From positions 1,531 to 29,628 of the forward strand of contig JAKCWW010007329.1 of the NCBI GenBank assembly GCA_026260175.1: a stretch of DNA of 28,098 bases, in the 5' to 3' direction. This document shows positions 10,491 through 20,326 of this stretch, one piece after another. Position numbers and translations under genes: made by a program. Within the stretch, counting starts at the first letter, position 1, and every line of letters begins with the position of its first letter. This stretch comes from Reticulitermes lucifugus (taxonomy: Eukaryota; Arthropoda; Insecta; Blattodea; Rhinotermitidae). The notes under the pieces are model-generated. The model did not search any database. It saw nothing but the letters and a program-made list of their open reading frames with translations, and was not told the DNA's origin.

Positions 10491-10894
10491 CAGGGGTGGC
10501 CAAACTTGCTTAACGTAAGAGCCACATACGATAAACTTCAGATGTTTGAGANNNNNNNNNNNNNNNNNNNNNNNNNNNNNNNNNNNNNNNNNNNNNNNNN
10601 NNNNNNNNNNNNNNNNNNNNNNNNNNNNNNNNNNNNNNNNNNNNNNNNNNNNNNNNNNNNNNNNNNNNNNNNNNNNNNNNNNNNNNNNNNNNNNNNNNNN
10701 NNNNNNNNNNNNNNNNNNNNNNNNNNNNNNNNNNNNNNNNNNNNNNNNNNNNNNNNNNNNNNNNNNNNNNNNNNNNNNNNNNNNNNNNNNNNNNNNNNNN
10801 NNNNNNNNNNNNNNNNNNNNNNNNNNNNNNNGAGCCGCACATTATAAGTCAAAGAGCCGCATGTGGCTCGCGAGCCGCGGTTTGGTCACCCCTG
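10491..10894. mobile_element. hAT-type non-autonomous element with 8-bp target duplication
   Basis: Terminal inverted repeats CAGGGGTGGCCAAAC and GTTTGGTCACCCCTG (one mismatch) are flanked by a perfect 8-bp direct repeat GTATAAAA (10483-10490 and 10895-10902), the hallmark of hAT insertion. The right subterminal part repeats GAGCCGC and holds the palindrome GGCTCGCGAGCC. The N run removes most of the interior, so any coding content is unknown; the short size suggests a MITE. Confidence 0.88.
10552..10831. other. Assembly gap, 280 N
   Basis: A run of 280 N lies wholly inside the hAT-type element. The true length may differ. Reading frames crossing it are artefacts. Confidence 0.99.
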
Positions 10895-10902
10895 GTATAA
10901 AA

Positions 10903-13900
10903 TGTAGTCGCCCGGCGACTTAGGGCCCGCGGTTTGTGCATCCCCGATGAACTTTTTTTATTGTAAATGTTTAAACAATCACCTGCACATGTAGGAACTA
11001 CAGTTAGGATTCGCGCACGTGAAAGCTGGACTGCCGACTAGAAGTCAAGCACAAGATAGGTCCTGTGACTGGCCATATCAACAAGGGTTTTCTGTGGTTT
11101 TCTTATGTCCTAGAGCAAATGCTGAGAGTTGATAACCAAATTCCACGTTGCACTACATTGTTTTATGCAGCCCTCTCACTATTAACTAAAAATTCCGCCT
11201 CTATAAAGCCCTCGCAACTTCATTAAAATTATGCCATTATATAATCTTTCTTTCGAAAATGTCTAAATTCAGCCCAAATACAAAAAATGCTCAAATTCTT
11301 ACATCTGTTACGTAGGACTAATCGAAACAGTCCACCTTCTATCACATTCTTCACCACTCAAAAAGGTTTTCCTTGCTTTGAACCAGAAGGGCGAGAGGAT
11401 GCTCGCTGGGAACTGTCAGAGCTGCTAAATTTTGTCTTTCTCTGCTATAAATCTACTGTACCTCATATCCCTCCACTATCTCGTTACTTCAGTTTCGTCG
11501 GTCGAGAGCCTCCACTGGATCACAATGGAGACGACCAATGAGAAAAAACTGAGGATTGATGTGTAACTCGTTGTAATTCGATGAGCAACAAAGATCTTAA
11601 AACACTCAAAACCACGAATGCCTGAAATTTGTTTTCGATTAAACTGTTCCGTGCTTTCAGCCCGCTTTCATTATTTCGTAATGAAAGATAGGCATATACA
11701 TAGTACTATTACGCACGCATGTCTGTCAGTGCCTGTGTCCTTCACGTAGAACCCTAACCTGTTCTGTGTTCAACATACTGCACAATTATTGGTCATGCAA
11801 TTCCTTCTGGAATGTAGAATAACATGGGCATCGCAAGAAGTGTATAGTTAATTTGATAACTTTAACTAATCAAACACTGTAGCTAGGTGCATGAAATATT
11901 TTACGCAGATGTCATAAACATCCCCAAAAATTGTGTGTAAACAACTTGTACCTATATTTACAAACATGGAGAGACTACGAAACTTTGATGTTATGCCTAT
12001 GACGGTCCCTGACACACTTAACGTGCCATAGTCGGAAACCGTAATGTACAAACAAATCATTAAGTGTTACACTTAAGCATATTAATGTATAGCCTCTGCT
12101 CACATCATTACACCGATTGAAGCAACTGAAGAAGAGCAGTTCTTCAAGAACTCCCTGCTTTTCCCCGAAATAACTGAGCCAGTGTTTTAAAATGACTCAT
12201 GGTCACTTATTACGCAAATGAGAGTCCACAATCTTCCACATATCTACGTCAGTTCTGCACAAAGGCGTGCCTGAATTACGTAGCATATAATTACCTCATG
12301 CTTTCACAGACGTATCATGTTTCCGTCTTCAAGGAACAGGTAAACCCGCCCAAAGAGCAACTGTAGTTGACACATGAAGGATGGTCTGTTGTGTTTGATG
12401 TTTGTTGACTTCGCCATATTTTGTTTCCGTGTTACTTTGGCCTTTCATTTCGCGGAGATAAGGTCTGCCTAATGAGACAGCACCATACGATTCCCGCACA
12501 GCTGTCCTTTTCTAAACATGGTCGTCCAATACGTTTCCTAACCTCCCCCACATGCTTCGTGGCGCGATGCTTAATTGATTAATTAATTAACATTATTGGT
12601 TTCATGGAGTGAAGTTAAATGAAGGTGTAACATACCGCCGTGCAATTATTTTAACAAATATAGCAATATTTAATTTTCGAATATGCTACTGTTATGAAAG
12701 TAGAAGTTACGAACAATCTTACGGCAAAGCAAGGTGGCATTAGATAAGGCGATGAAAGAAGGCTTTATAAACATATTTTTCAGTTTGCTGATGTTTATTT
12801 TGTTCATTACAAAGTAGTTCGTATGTCTTGAAACATAACTGGACTTCTTTAACGCTTGTGTTTACTTAGTCTCAATTTACGGGAAACAACGCTACACATA
12901 TGGCAGTACTTAATAAACACCTGGCCTTTAACACATTTATTTGGATGTGCATGCTGTCACAAATCCGTGAGTAAATCATGTGGGAACATATCTTAACATG
13001 CTGCAGAATTACTCAGTACATAAGAAAGTGTCCTCATAATTTCTAAGTACAGTACACTTCTGTCTCAAATTGAAATGTGTAAGAGTAAAAAATACTTTTC
13101 AAAATAGATGCAAGTGTCTGATTTGGGATGTTATGACAAATTAGGGCCTTTCTCAGATTAATGCAAGACTTTACAATGAGATTTGTTCTCTTATCAGAGA
13201 TGAGATGATGGATTGATATGAAATATTTTAGCCTAGAGCTTGTAGAACTCATACCTCACTCTTTTTACATCACAAACAGCTGCTATTTTCCGCACCACTG
13301 GTTGGTTATATAATGGCTGTAAATCAGATAAAAATGCTGATAGCATAAACAGAAAAAGTTTATGATCCCTACACAACAAACATCACATAAAACACAGTAA
13401 TTTGAAGACAGGACATAGCTGGAATTTTATTTGCCAGAGTCAGTAATTCAAATGGCTTTTCTGAACTTGATACATGCATCAGGTCTGTAGAAAAGTGTGG
13501 CAGTGGCAACGACTTTCACATATTATCAAGGAATTTGCTACAACATAGTTTCAGAAATTCATTCCTGCATGTATCATTGCTGAAAATGATGGTTATGGTA
13601 TCTCAAGGCACTGGAAATAGCTATGCAAAAAAGTGAACTGTGGAAAGAAGTAAATTGCATCTATCGATATCTCTGGTTATATGAAGTCCCACTTGGAATC
13701 TTTGGATGATACCAAAACTGTATATTACAATGCTTCAGCTATAATGACATTTACAAAACACAAAATCTGATTAATGCGGACCTTCCTTTCATTGGTTGAT
13801 CATTAGTTACTCAATGACACTGTGTCAACTGCATTGGTTATGTAAGATCAAATAAGATTATGGGTCACTGATATACAGTAAACACAGCATGATTATGGAG

Positions 13901-14016
13901 GCCACAGGCATATTCAACAGTAGTAATTAGTTAGAATTTACCATGTGTAATATTCTGCTGGACTTACTGTGGTTCCTGTACATGATTTGTGTTATAAATT
14001 GAGTGCATGTTCGCAG
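10903..14016. other. Upstream region of the membrane protein gene, no confirmed exon
   Basis: Should hold, or lie inside an intron containing, the missing 5' exon or exons of the + strand gene. Apart from the weak candidate at 12374-12456 no convincing signal-peptide exon was found. CpG content rises modestly around 12,400-12,560. Confidence 0.45.
12374..12456 (+). CDS. Candidate leader (signal-peptide) exon for the membrane protein gene, weak
   Basis: ATG at 12374 opens MKDGLLCLMFVDFAIFCFR followed by VTLAFHFAEI, hydrophobic and of signal-peptide length, ending at a possible donor AAG|gtctgc at 12457. It leaves in phase 2, while the favoured exon A acceptor needs phase 1; only the alternative acceptor six bases on (ctgag at 14022) would keep frame. 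The donor is poor and an Asp sits in the hydrophobic core. The real first exon may be elsewhere, or left of the window. Confidence 0.18.
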
Positions 14017-14281
14017 ATCTGAGTGTGGCATCGCCAACAAAATTGCAAGATGAAGATGGTTCAGAGTTAGTAGAATTATTGATAGGAGACAAACATGTCA
14101 GTTTCACATCAGAGAAGTTGGAACAGCAGGGAACTGGAAATGAAAGAAACAAGAGAGGTATCTCAGAATTGAAAGATTGTGATGAAGACCAGCTTCTGTC
14201 ATACTTAAGTGACATTCAGGAAATCAATCCTGAAAGTGTAATAAACCTGAAAACAAAGGAGAATGTCAGTCACCTTTGCAA
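14017..14281 (+). CDS. Exon A of the cysteine-rich membrane protein gene
   Basis: Acceptor ttcgcag at 14010-14016, donor gtgagt at 14282. The exon enters in phase 1 and leaves in phase 2; with the split first codon it encodes 88 residues. It starts acidic and low in cysteine, holds RNKR at 14145-14156, and then the first two ectodomain cysteines (KDC and HLCK). An in-frame ATG at 14007 lies just before the acceptor and could open a leaderless form, but a membrane protein with sequons and paired cysteines should have a signal peptide. The pyrimidine tract of this acceptor is weak, so the exact left border is the least certain of the gene. Confidence 0.75.
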
Positions 14282-17200
14282 GTGAGTCAATATGAAAAGA
14301 TTAGGCCTACTCAGTGGTCTGCCAATTAACATTCCCTTGGTCTCAGGATTATCCCAAGAGTTTCTTTTTGCATGGAGATTTTGAAACCAGTCAGTCCTCT
14401 GTGCACTACTAATGAACCCAGTTTGTGAGTACAACGAAAACCAAAAAGCCACTTTCAACCATTTGGGCTGTCCCACCCTTTTGGACATGCTCTGTGTCTT
14501 TTCATGAATGACATATAAGGTTATAAAAAGTGTTTCATTGGAAAGATTTACAAACCCGCTATGTAGTTCATGTAAATTGTGATGTTCTCACCTTTGAGTT
14601 CATCTTCTACTCCCCACCCACCCATAAAAATTACACTTTTTTCTTTTATCCCAGACATTCTGGAAGGAAAACTGTTGACTTGGTAATCCCCCTCCAAAAT
14701 ATAGTTTTCTTTAATCAGTCACTGGCTTCAAAACAACACAGGAAGAAATTTGAACAAATCTGCAAAGGTATATACAGAAATTTTCAAACTTTTGTGTCCT
14801 CAAATTCAGTGACCACCATTCTACATGGTCCCTTAAAAAATGTCACAGAAGATTGCATTTTACATTAAGTCTCAGATAAATGGTTACAGTTGACTGGACA
14901 TAGGGAACATGTTTCAAAATAGATAATGTATGTAAATTTGTCTCTGCACATATTTAATCGTCACTCCACGAAGATGTATGGCAGACTGAAAGTATAGCTC
15001 CACACATTCTTAACTGGAGCACTATATGTTGGCGAGTGGTTATCTTCATATCCCAGCCACTTTATATGCCACAGGAAATGCCACTGGTGCCCATTCAATA
15101 GGACACTGGGTGAGATCCAGAGCCAGTATGGACACTGTGAATAGTAGAAAAATCACTTGTTCCTGCCGGGATTCAAACCCCAGTCCCTCAGTCTTCCTGC
15201 TTGTAGCATAATAGATTGAATTGTACTGGCAAATTCATACTTGGCTTCAAAAGAATATCTGCTCACGTTTTAATAAAACTTAAGAACATATGTTAAAAGT
15301 AGTGATGAGAAAGTGTTCTTTGTAATTAACTTTATGTCTTTTATTACTTTTAAAATTGTGTGTTTAATTTGATTATGACATGTTTATGCATAAAATTAAA
15401 TCTGAATGGTGTAGTATCGCTTGCTCTCTGCTTTTATGCGACTAAGCAGAGGTTCTTAATCAAGTCTGGTAGCTTCACTTGCAGGTGCAGGCTGTGGATA
15501 AAAAGAGGGTAATTATCATCAGCACATGTACGTGTAAGCATCTCTCTGGGCAGACAACATGAAAGAGAAATTTCCCACAAAATATTTAACTGATAGCCAA
15601 ATAAGAGGGGTGGGGGAGCATAGAGGGTTACAAAACTTAGTTTGTAACTTGGAAGGTGAAGGAAACAAATTTGTGACTCTCCCCATATCCTGAATCCTAC
15701 CTGACAAAAGAATATGAGCAGCGCATGGGAGATATATTTTGTATTTCAGAGTGTGCAATGGGAGGAAAAGTTAAATACCTCTGCTATAAGGCCTTGTTTT
15801 AAAATTGGGTTTATGTTTGTAACTCATGGATCTTCAAGCAATATTCTGTTTTCAGACAGTAAAATAGTATAGATTACATTTAATCCTCTCTGCATGTTTT
15901 TATTAAATATTAATATTACAAAACATATACTAGACATATTTCATAGGAATTTTACATAGGTGACTATCAGTGCATTAGGGAGTGGGTTTTTGATCACATT
16001 AGTGAAAGTTTCATAACAAAATATTTTAATGATTTTTTAACTCTCCCAGAAAAGTAGCTGCAAGCATGAAGACCATGGATAGCTACATCGAGACATGTAA
16101 ATTTCCGGATACAAATGATTCTTACACGTCACTTATAAAAGCTGTTAAAATACTGTACGTCAGATTGTGCAAGACTGGCAGTTTTCAGACAGGTAATATT
16201 TAAAAACCTTTACTGCCAAATTGAAAGGTTTTGAACATGTATAGTTAATTAATAACTTGTATGTCATACAGCTCTTATAATAACTAACTCTTCTTATAGA
16301 TTTCTTCTTGGAAAACTGACAGTTACTTCTCAGTCAAAAAATTTCCCACTTTCATAAAATATCAATTTCACTATCACGTTCACAAAAGCTTTACTTTCAC
16401 ACTCACAAAAGCCCACCATTGGTCCACATTGTGAAGCAGCTGAACAAAGGCCATACCCTTACACCACTAATAAAATTGAATATGCATTTATAATCTCCCC
16501 ATGTGTGCCATATGGTCTTCCCATCTCATTGTTTTCAATGCATTACCCTAACAATATTTATCAAAAAGTACACATTACAAAGCTCCTCATAATTATACTA
16601 GAAGGTGGGGGTAGAGAATATGACATGAATCAGGCCAACAATGTGACAAGTTAATTCTCTGTCATAAAAGAAACACAAACAGGCTGACAACCATATTAAA
16701 TATTTGAATGCTACTTAATAATTTCAGAAATATCACAGATTCATCATTCAGAAATATTCATGCACCTGACTTTGTCCCTGTTGTCATAACCTGTATTCTT
16801 AAAACCATAATTACAATACTCACTGATCAGCTAATGCCTATGAATACATAAATTAACTTCAGATTTATGGTAATTTGCCAACCAGAATGAAGAGTGTCAT
16901 GCATAAGGCTCTTGCTCCAGTTAATTGTTTCACATTTTATGTGCTCCTTTCTAATTTGTAACAGCTGCTCTGTAATTGAGTTCAGGAGCTTTGTATGACA
17001 TTAATTTATTTTCACACAAGCTTCATTAAACTTAGTTTTGACAATAAATATCATTAATGTTGTTGCTATTGTTATGTTCTGGCAGAATTTATGAAATATT
17101 TATCTTGCTACCATGACCTATATAAAGAATATGACACCTGTGTTGGCCCAAACAATTGGATGGAAAACCCAGGACAAAACTCTATATGCAGGTAAGTGTG

Positions 17201-19148
17201 TCCACTGCTACAAGACAGTACTGTATAGCATTATGCATTTCTAGAAAGTAAATTTGGATGGGTTTATATCAGAGATATCATACTAATCACATCAGTGATC
17301 CAACATAATGCAGGGCCATATTGTGTGAAATTCAGCACCACGCAGTCCGCCATAGCATAAAACATACAACAATAAACTTCACTTACATGTTAAAGTGGGT
17401 GTGATAAGAATTTGCATTAAAATGTAAACTCTAGCGATGAAATTTCTACTTTTGATATGCCTTGTGTATAACATCATTGTAACTAGAATCCAGCATCTTC
17501 ATTTTATGTCACAGGGCTACATTAAAAGAGCATGCCACTGTACTTAATAGATATATGTTTTAGTACTGTAACATAACTTTTTATTTATACAGATTTCGTT
17601 ACAAATAATATTGTTTTAAAATCTGGGAGTTCATAATAATTCTGCAATTGCCATCAAGGGTAGTGTGTGTAGTAGATACTAACAGTATGGGTGTGATTAA
17701 AATTGCTGTAATTTGCTGCATCCCTTTCCTTATTTTAAACGACAATATGATGTTAAAAGTTGAGGCTGCCTGGTGATGCAGTGGTTAGTACACAAATTTA
17801 ATGTTCAAACTGTTCCGAGTCTGATCCCAACTGCTGCCATTATTGTCTAATGCAAACAAAGAAATGTAACTACAACAATAACCAAGTTACCTGAATGTTA
17901 AAAATGCCATGGAAAGAACAATACTGACATAACTGCCATATAATTACAACCAAATGTTCTCTTACTAAGACTCCTCATTATTCGTATGCCACAGGGTGTA
18001 CCACCAGCTTGAAGAATGTTACTATAATGTAACACTCCAACCTTGTGGGAAGAATGCTGCAAGGAACCTGAAGAAGTTTGTAGGATGGGTCACTGATAGC
18101 ATTATCACGGTAAGATAAGGTCAATATCAAGCTCTTTAGATGTTTTGCTCACAGCCCTGAGGAAACCCAGCACATAATTTGTCTAAAATAATGTGTGTGC
18201 ACATGCGCACATATGCATGTGTGGGGGCATGCAGGCACCCATGCATGTGTACATAAGAAAGATCCACATACTGGTATATAATTCACAGTACCCATACATC
18301 CACCTGCCTGTCCATCACGCTCTGGATGGGAATAAGCAATTGCTTCACAGCTGAGGGAAACCCCACACTGCAGAAAACTGGAACTATGAATAGCACCTTT
18401 GCTAGGACAGAGGAGAAATCATGCAATGCCTATCATGCCAGAGGAAAAATCCAGCACTTGTATAAAGTGCTGCTGCTATGATGCAGGGAAAACACAAACC
18501 ATTCACTGTACAGTTTTCTATACAGGTACACTAGTAGTTTATTAACGGAGTATCATGTTTTCTGCAATATACTGAGTGACACAGATTTCCTCTCAAGAAA
18601 GAGTGAGGATGGTGGTTAAAAACTCTGAGCCAACAATTGAGATTTTTGATTTCTATGTCCTGTTTTATTATTTAGAACTGAATAGCATTCTTTCGTGTAA
18701 TCAGCCATGGCATTACTAACTAGATGAAATTTATGCCCTAAATAACATGATATTTTAAACTGTTTATGTATACTAGCCAACCCGACAATACTTTCATTCA
18801 CTACACAATTTACCCTGGAATGTGTAACTACACCAATTTTAGTGTGTTATTTGTAGCTCCAATGGGATTTATTTTCATGCACTATAAAACACCAGGTCTA
18901 TCCTCAAATTTACACCACTGTACTTACAGGTAACATGTGATAACATGAGGCACACTGCTGAACATGAGGCCGACGCACAAGGCATGGATGCCTTAGATGT
19001 TTCACCTGAAATCAATGTCAGCATAAATCCTCTTCTGGCAGCTTACATTTTTACAGGTGTTACCTTAACAGTAATTATGATCTTAGTCTTATATTTCTTT
19101 GTGACACGTCTATCTAAATCTTCACGCTCCAATGAACAAGAGTCATAA
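14017..19148 (+). CDS. Five-exon gene: cysteine-rich single-pass membrane protein (DUF19-like), 5' end incomplete
   Basis: Five exons (14017-14281, 16050-16192, 17086-17191, 17995-18109, 18930-19148) have GT-AG borders and compatible phases throughout; joined they give 282 residues ending in TAA. Order: acidic N-terminal segment (about residues 1-43), furin-type RNKR (44-47), ectodomain with ten cysteines from about residue 57 to 213, one hydrophobic helix (about 245-268), then a 14-residue basic and serine-rich tail. Four N-glycosylation sequons (NVS, NDS, NVT, NVS) lie in the ectodomain. The cysteine spacing and the motifs YLSCYHDLYKEYDTC and LEECYYNVTLQPCG resemble arthropod and nematode DUF19/T20D4.11-like secreted domains; this is resemblance from memory. 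Inference: type I plasma-membrane protein, cell-surface receptor or ligand-binding role unknown. The first listed exon needs one base from an upstream exon, which should carry the signal peptide; none is certain in the window. Exon structure is well supported, function is not. Confidence 0.82.
14992..15211 (-). mobile_element. SINE copy in intron A-B of the membrane protein gene
   Basis: From GTATAGCTCCACACATTC to CTTGTAGCATA. The right end holds, on the minus strand, a box B GGTTTGAATCCCGG (about 15167-15180) after a tRNA-like head. A sister copy lies at 23313-23500 with the same order of blocks: GTATAGCTCCAC, GCGAGTGGTTA, CCACTGGTGCCCA/CCCTGGAACCCA, GGGTGAGATCC, GAAAAATCACTTG. Confidence 0.72.
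16050..16192 (+). CDS. Exon B of the cysteine-rich membrane protein gene
   Basis: Acceptor ttttttaactctcccag ending at 16049 is strong; donor gtaata starts at 16193. Its first base completes the AA- codon left by exon A, giving lysine. It encodes about 47 residues with two cysteines (YIETC and VRLC) and an NDS sequon. Ends in phase 1. The 1.77-kb upstream intron contains a SINE at 14992-15211. Confidence 0.85.
17086..17191 (+). CDS. Exon C of the cysteine-rich membrane protein gene
   Basis: Acceptor ttctggcag ends at 17085, donor is the near-consensus gtaagt at 17192. Phase 1 to phase 2. The junction with exon B gives TEFMKYLSC; the exon carries three cysteines, in LSCY, DTCV and SIC, the densest cysteine segment of the ectodomain. 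Confidence 0.87.
17762..17836 (+). mobile_element. Decayed tRNA-like SINE head in intron C-D
   Basis: TGGTGATGCAGTGGTTAGTACA resembles a box A region and GTTCCGAGTCTGATCCCAA a mutated box B about 40 bases on. No body or tail is clear. Could be another SINE family or a coincidence of tRNA-like sequence. Confidence 0.4.
17995..18109 (+). CDS. Exon D of the cysteine-rich membrane protein gene
   Basis: Acceptor tatgccacag ends at 17994, donor gtaaga starts at 18110. The AG left by exon C plus the first G gives arginine, then VYHQLEECYYNVT. It holds two cysteines, an NVT sequon and a PCGKNAARNLKKFV stretch typical of the conserved second half of DUF19-like domains. Ends exactly on a codon boundary. 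Confidence 0.88.
18189..18255. repeat. Alternating purine-pyrimidine tract
   Basis: Long runs of TG, CA and CATGCATG units (GTGTGTGCACATGCGCACAT and on), in intron D-E. Such cryptic simple sequence can form Z-DNA; it may be only an unstable repeat. Confidence 0.7.
18930..19148 (+). CDS. Last coding exon E: stalk, transmembrane helix, short tail
   Basis: Acceptor tacttacag ends at 18929; reading starts in phase 0 with VTCD, the tenth cysteine. A 30-residue polar stalk with an NVS sequon follows, then a 24-residue hydrophobic stretch (nt 19032-19103, LLAAYIFTGV...LYFFV), then TRLSKSSRSNEQES and TAA at 19146-19148. Positive charges after the helix fit a type I topology with the tail inside the cell. 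The ATG at 18945 is internal, not a start. Confidence 0.88.
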   Translation, partial: VTCDNMRHTAEHEADAQGMDALDVSPEINVSINPLLAAYIFTGVTLTVIMILVLYFFVTRLSKSSRSNEQES

Positions 19149-19559
19149 AAACAACCCTTACTTCATAATACCAGCGGCTCAGAATGAAAACCAACTGCAA
19201 CAAGATTAATGCAATGATCACACAAGCTACAACTGATAACTTAAACTCAGTATAAGTTGAAGGACAACTAATTCATAAATACGTGATGTTGTTTTCTACA
19301 AGATAAAACAAATGAAATTCTAGGGCAACACAACTTTTTTTGAGCAATATATTCCCAATGTTTTATGAAAAATGAAGGTTCTTTCCTGTGGTCACAGGAA
19401 CCCACCACAAGCATTAAATCCATGTTCTCTCACACAGTTTGTTATAATCCATTGTAAGTACTCTAACCACAAGTTAAGTCACACAGTTTATGGACTCCAT
19501 ACATAACCAAAGTTTTCTGCATGACCATTCAGTGATTTCAAGTTATTTTACTCCCTCAG

Positions 19560-19565
19560 AATAAA
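19560..19565 (+). terminator. Candidate polyadenylation signal for the cysteine-rich membrane protein gene
   Basis: AATAAA 412 bases after the stop codon is the first canonical hexamer downstream on the + strand. Other AATAAA copies occur near 21,040 and 21,150, so alternative 3' ends are possible. Confidence 0.4.
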
Positions 19566-19679
19566 AATGAAGACAAAGATGGCAAAAACAATGTATATGT
19601 TGAAGACAACTGGGATATGACACCGTGTTGATTGGTAAACAGTTGCCAAAGATTCAGAGGAGCTTGATGCCTACATCTT

Positions 19680-19870
19680 CAGCATCTATGCAGGCCAAGA
19701 GGAGTTGACTTGAACTGCACAGAACCTAAAGATGGAGGCAGCGATTTCCTCCAAAATGTCAGTAACATTACCAATCAACACTGCATCATAGCCCAGAAGA
19801 CTTAAATCAAGATTAACACCAATGTTAGAACCTCAAATCTCACAACTTACATGTTTGACATCTGGTAAAT
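19680..19870. mobile_element. Decayed repeat of the same MITE-like family in the intergenic region
   Basis: Contains AAGATGGAGGCAGCGATTTC followed by CTCCAAAATGTCAGTAA, then GCCCAGAAGACTTAAATC and AGAACCTCAAATCTCACAACTTAC, the last matching the outside block at 24793-24812. One inverted end is lost. Confidence 0.45.
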
Positions 19871-20095
19871 ATAAAAAGACAAGACTAAAGACATAGTGCC
19901 CAGTGATGGGAGGTCCTTGTTCCAAAGTCCTCTCTAGCCCATATAGTTTCTTCTCCCCTTTGTGTTCACTTTTCTAAAGTACTGTGTCCTCCAATTTCCG
20001 AAATCTTGCTGACTAGTTTCATCATTGCATTCCAAGCTTTGCTCTGTAGGGGTGTCCACATATGTATTTTTCTCATTCAAGTGTACATTCTTGAA

Positions 20096-20326
20096 CAATC
20101 ATTCTAACTCATACACTCTTAAATTCATCACCAACCTATCTTTCTTCAAAAATGCCCTATGTCCCCTTCCCTTAGCATCCATTAAATAGGGTATTAATCT
20201 GCTCTGTGTATTTCGTACTCCCAGACAAAAATTTTTGTCGACTGTAATCTTTGAACCTGCCAAAGTTTTATCTTTTTCGACACTTCTGACTTTCTCATAA
20301 AGGAAGTAAATTTTACCAGAATACAT
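20096..20326 (-). pseudogene. Possible LINE ORF1-like C-terminal fragment
   Basis: A 75-codon minus-strand frame includes RNTQSRLIPYLMDAKGRGHR, AFLKKDRLVMNLRVYELE and stops. The pattern, two-part helix then AFLKKDRLVV-NGR-Y-L, resembles the C-terminal domain of ORF1 nucleic-acid-binding proteins of non-LTR retrotransposons. No zinc knuckles, endonuclease or reverse transcriptase were recognised on either side, so it is an isolated remnant. Family assignment is from general pattern only. Confidence 0.38.

Noticed and set aside
10506..10923. Reading frames of 104-125 codons spanning the N run
   Set aside because: They consist almost entirely of unknown residues; the region is a transposon interrupted by an assembly gap.
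14007..14285. Single-exon 92-codon protein starting at ATG 14007
   Set aside because: The frame ends only because it reads into the intron; phase-matched joining to four downstream exons is far better supported.
14270..14488. 72-codon minus-strand frame next to exon A
   Set aside because: Opposite strand, overlaps the donor of a supported exon, no recognisable product.
15026..15211. 61-codon frame reading through the SINE
   Set aside because: Lies wholly inside a repeat with a tRNA-like head; the frame is not kept in the sister copy.
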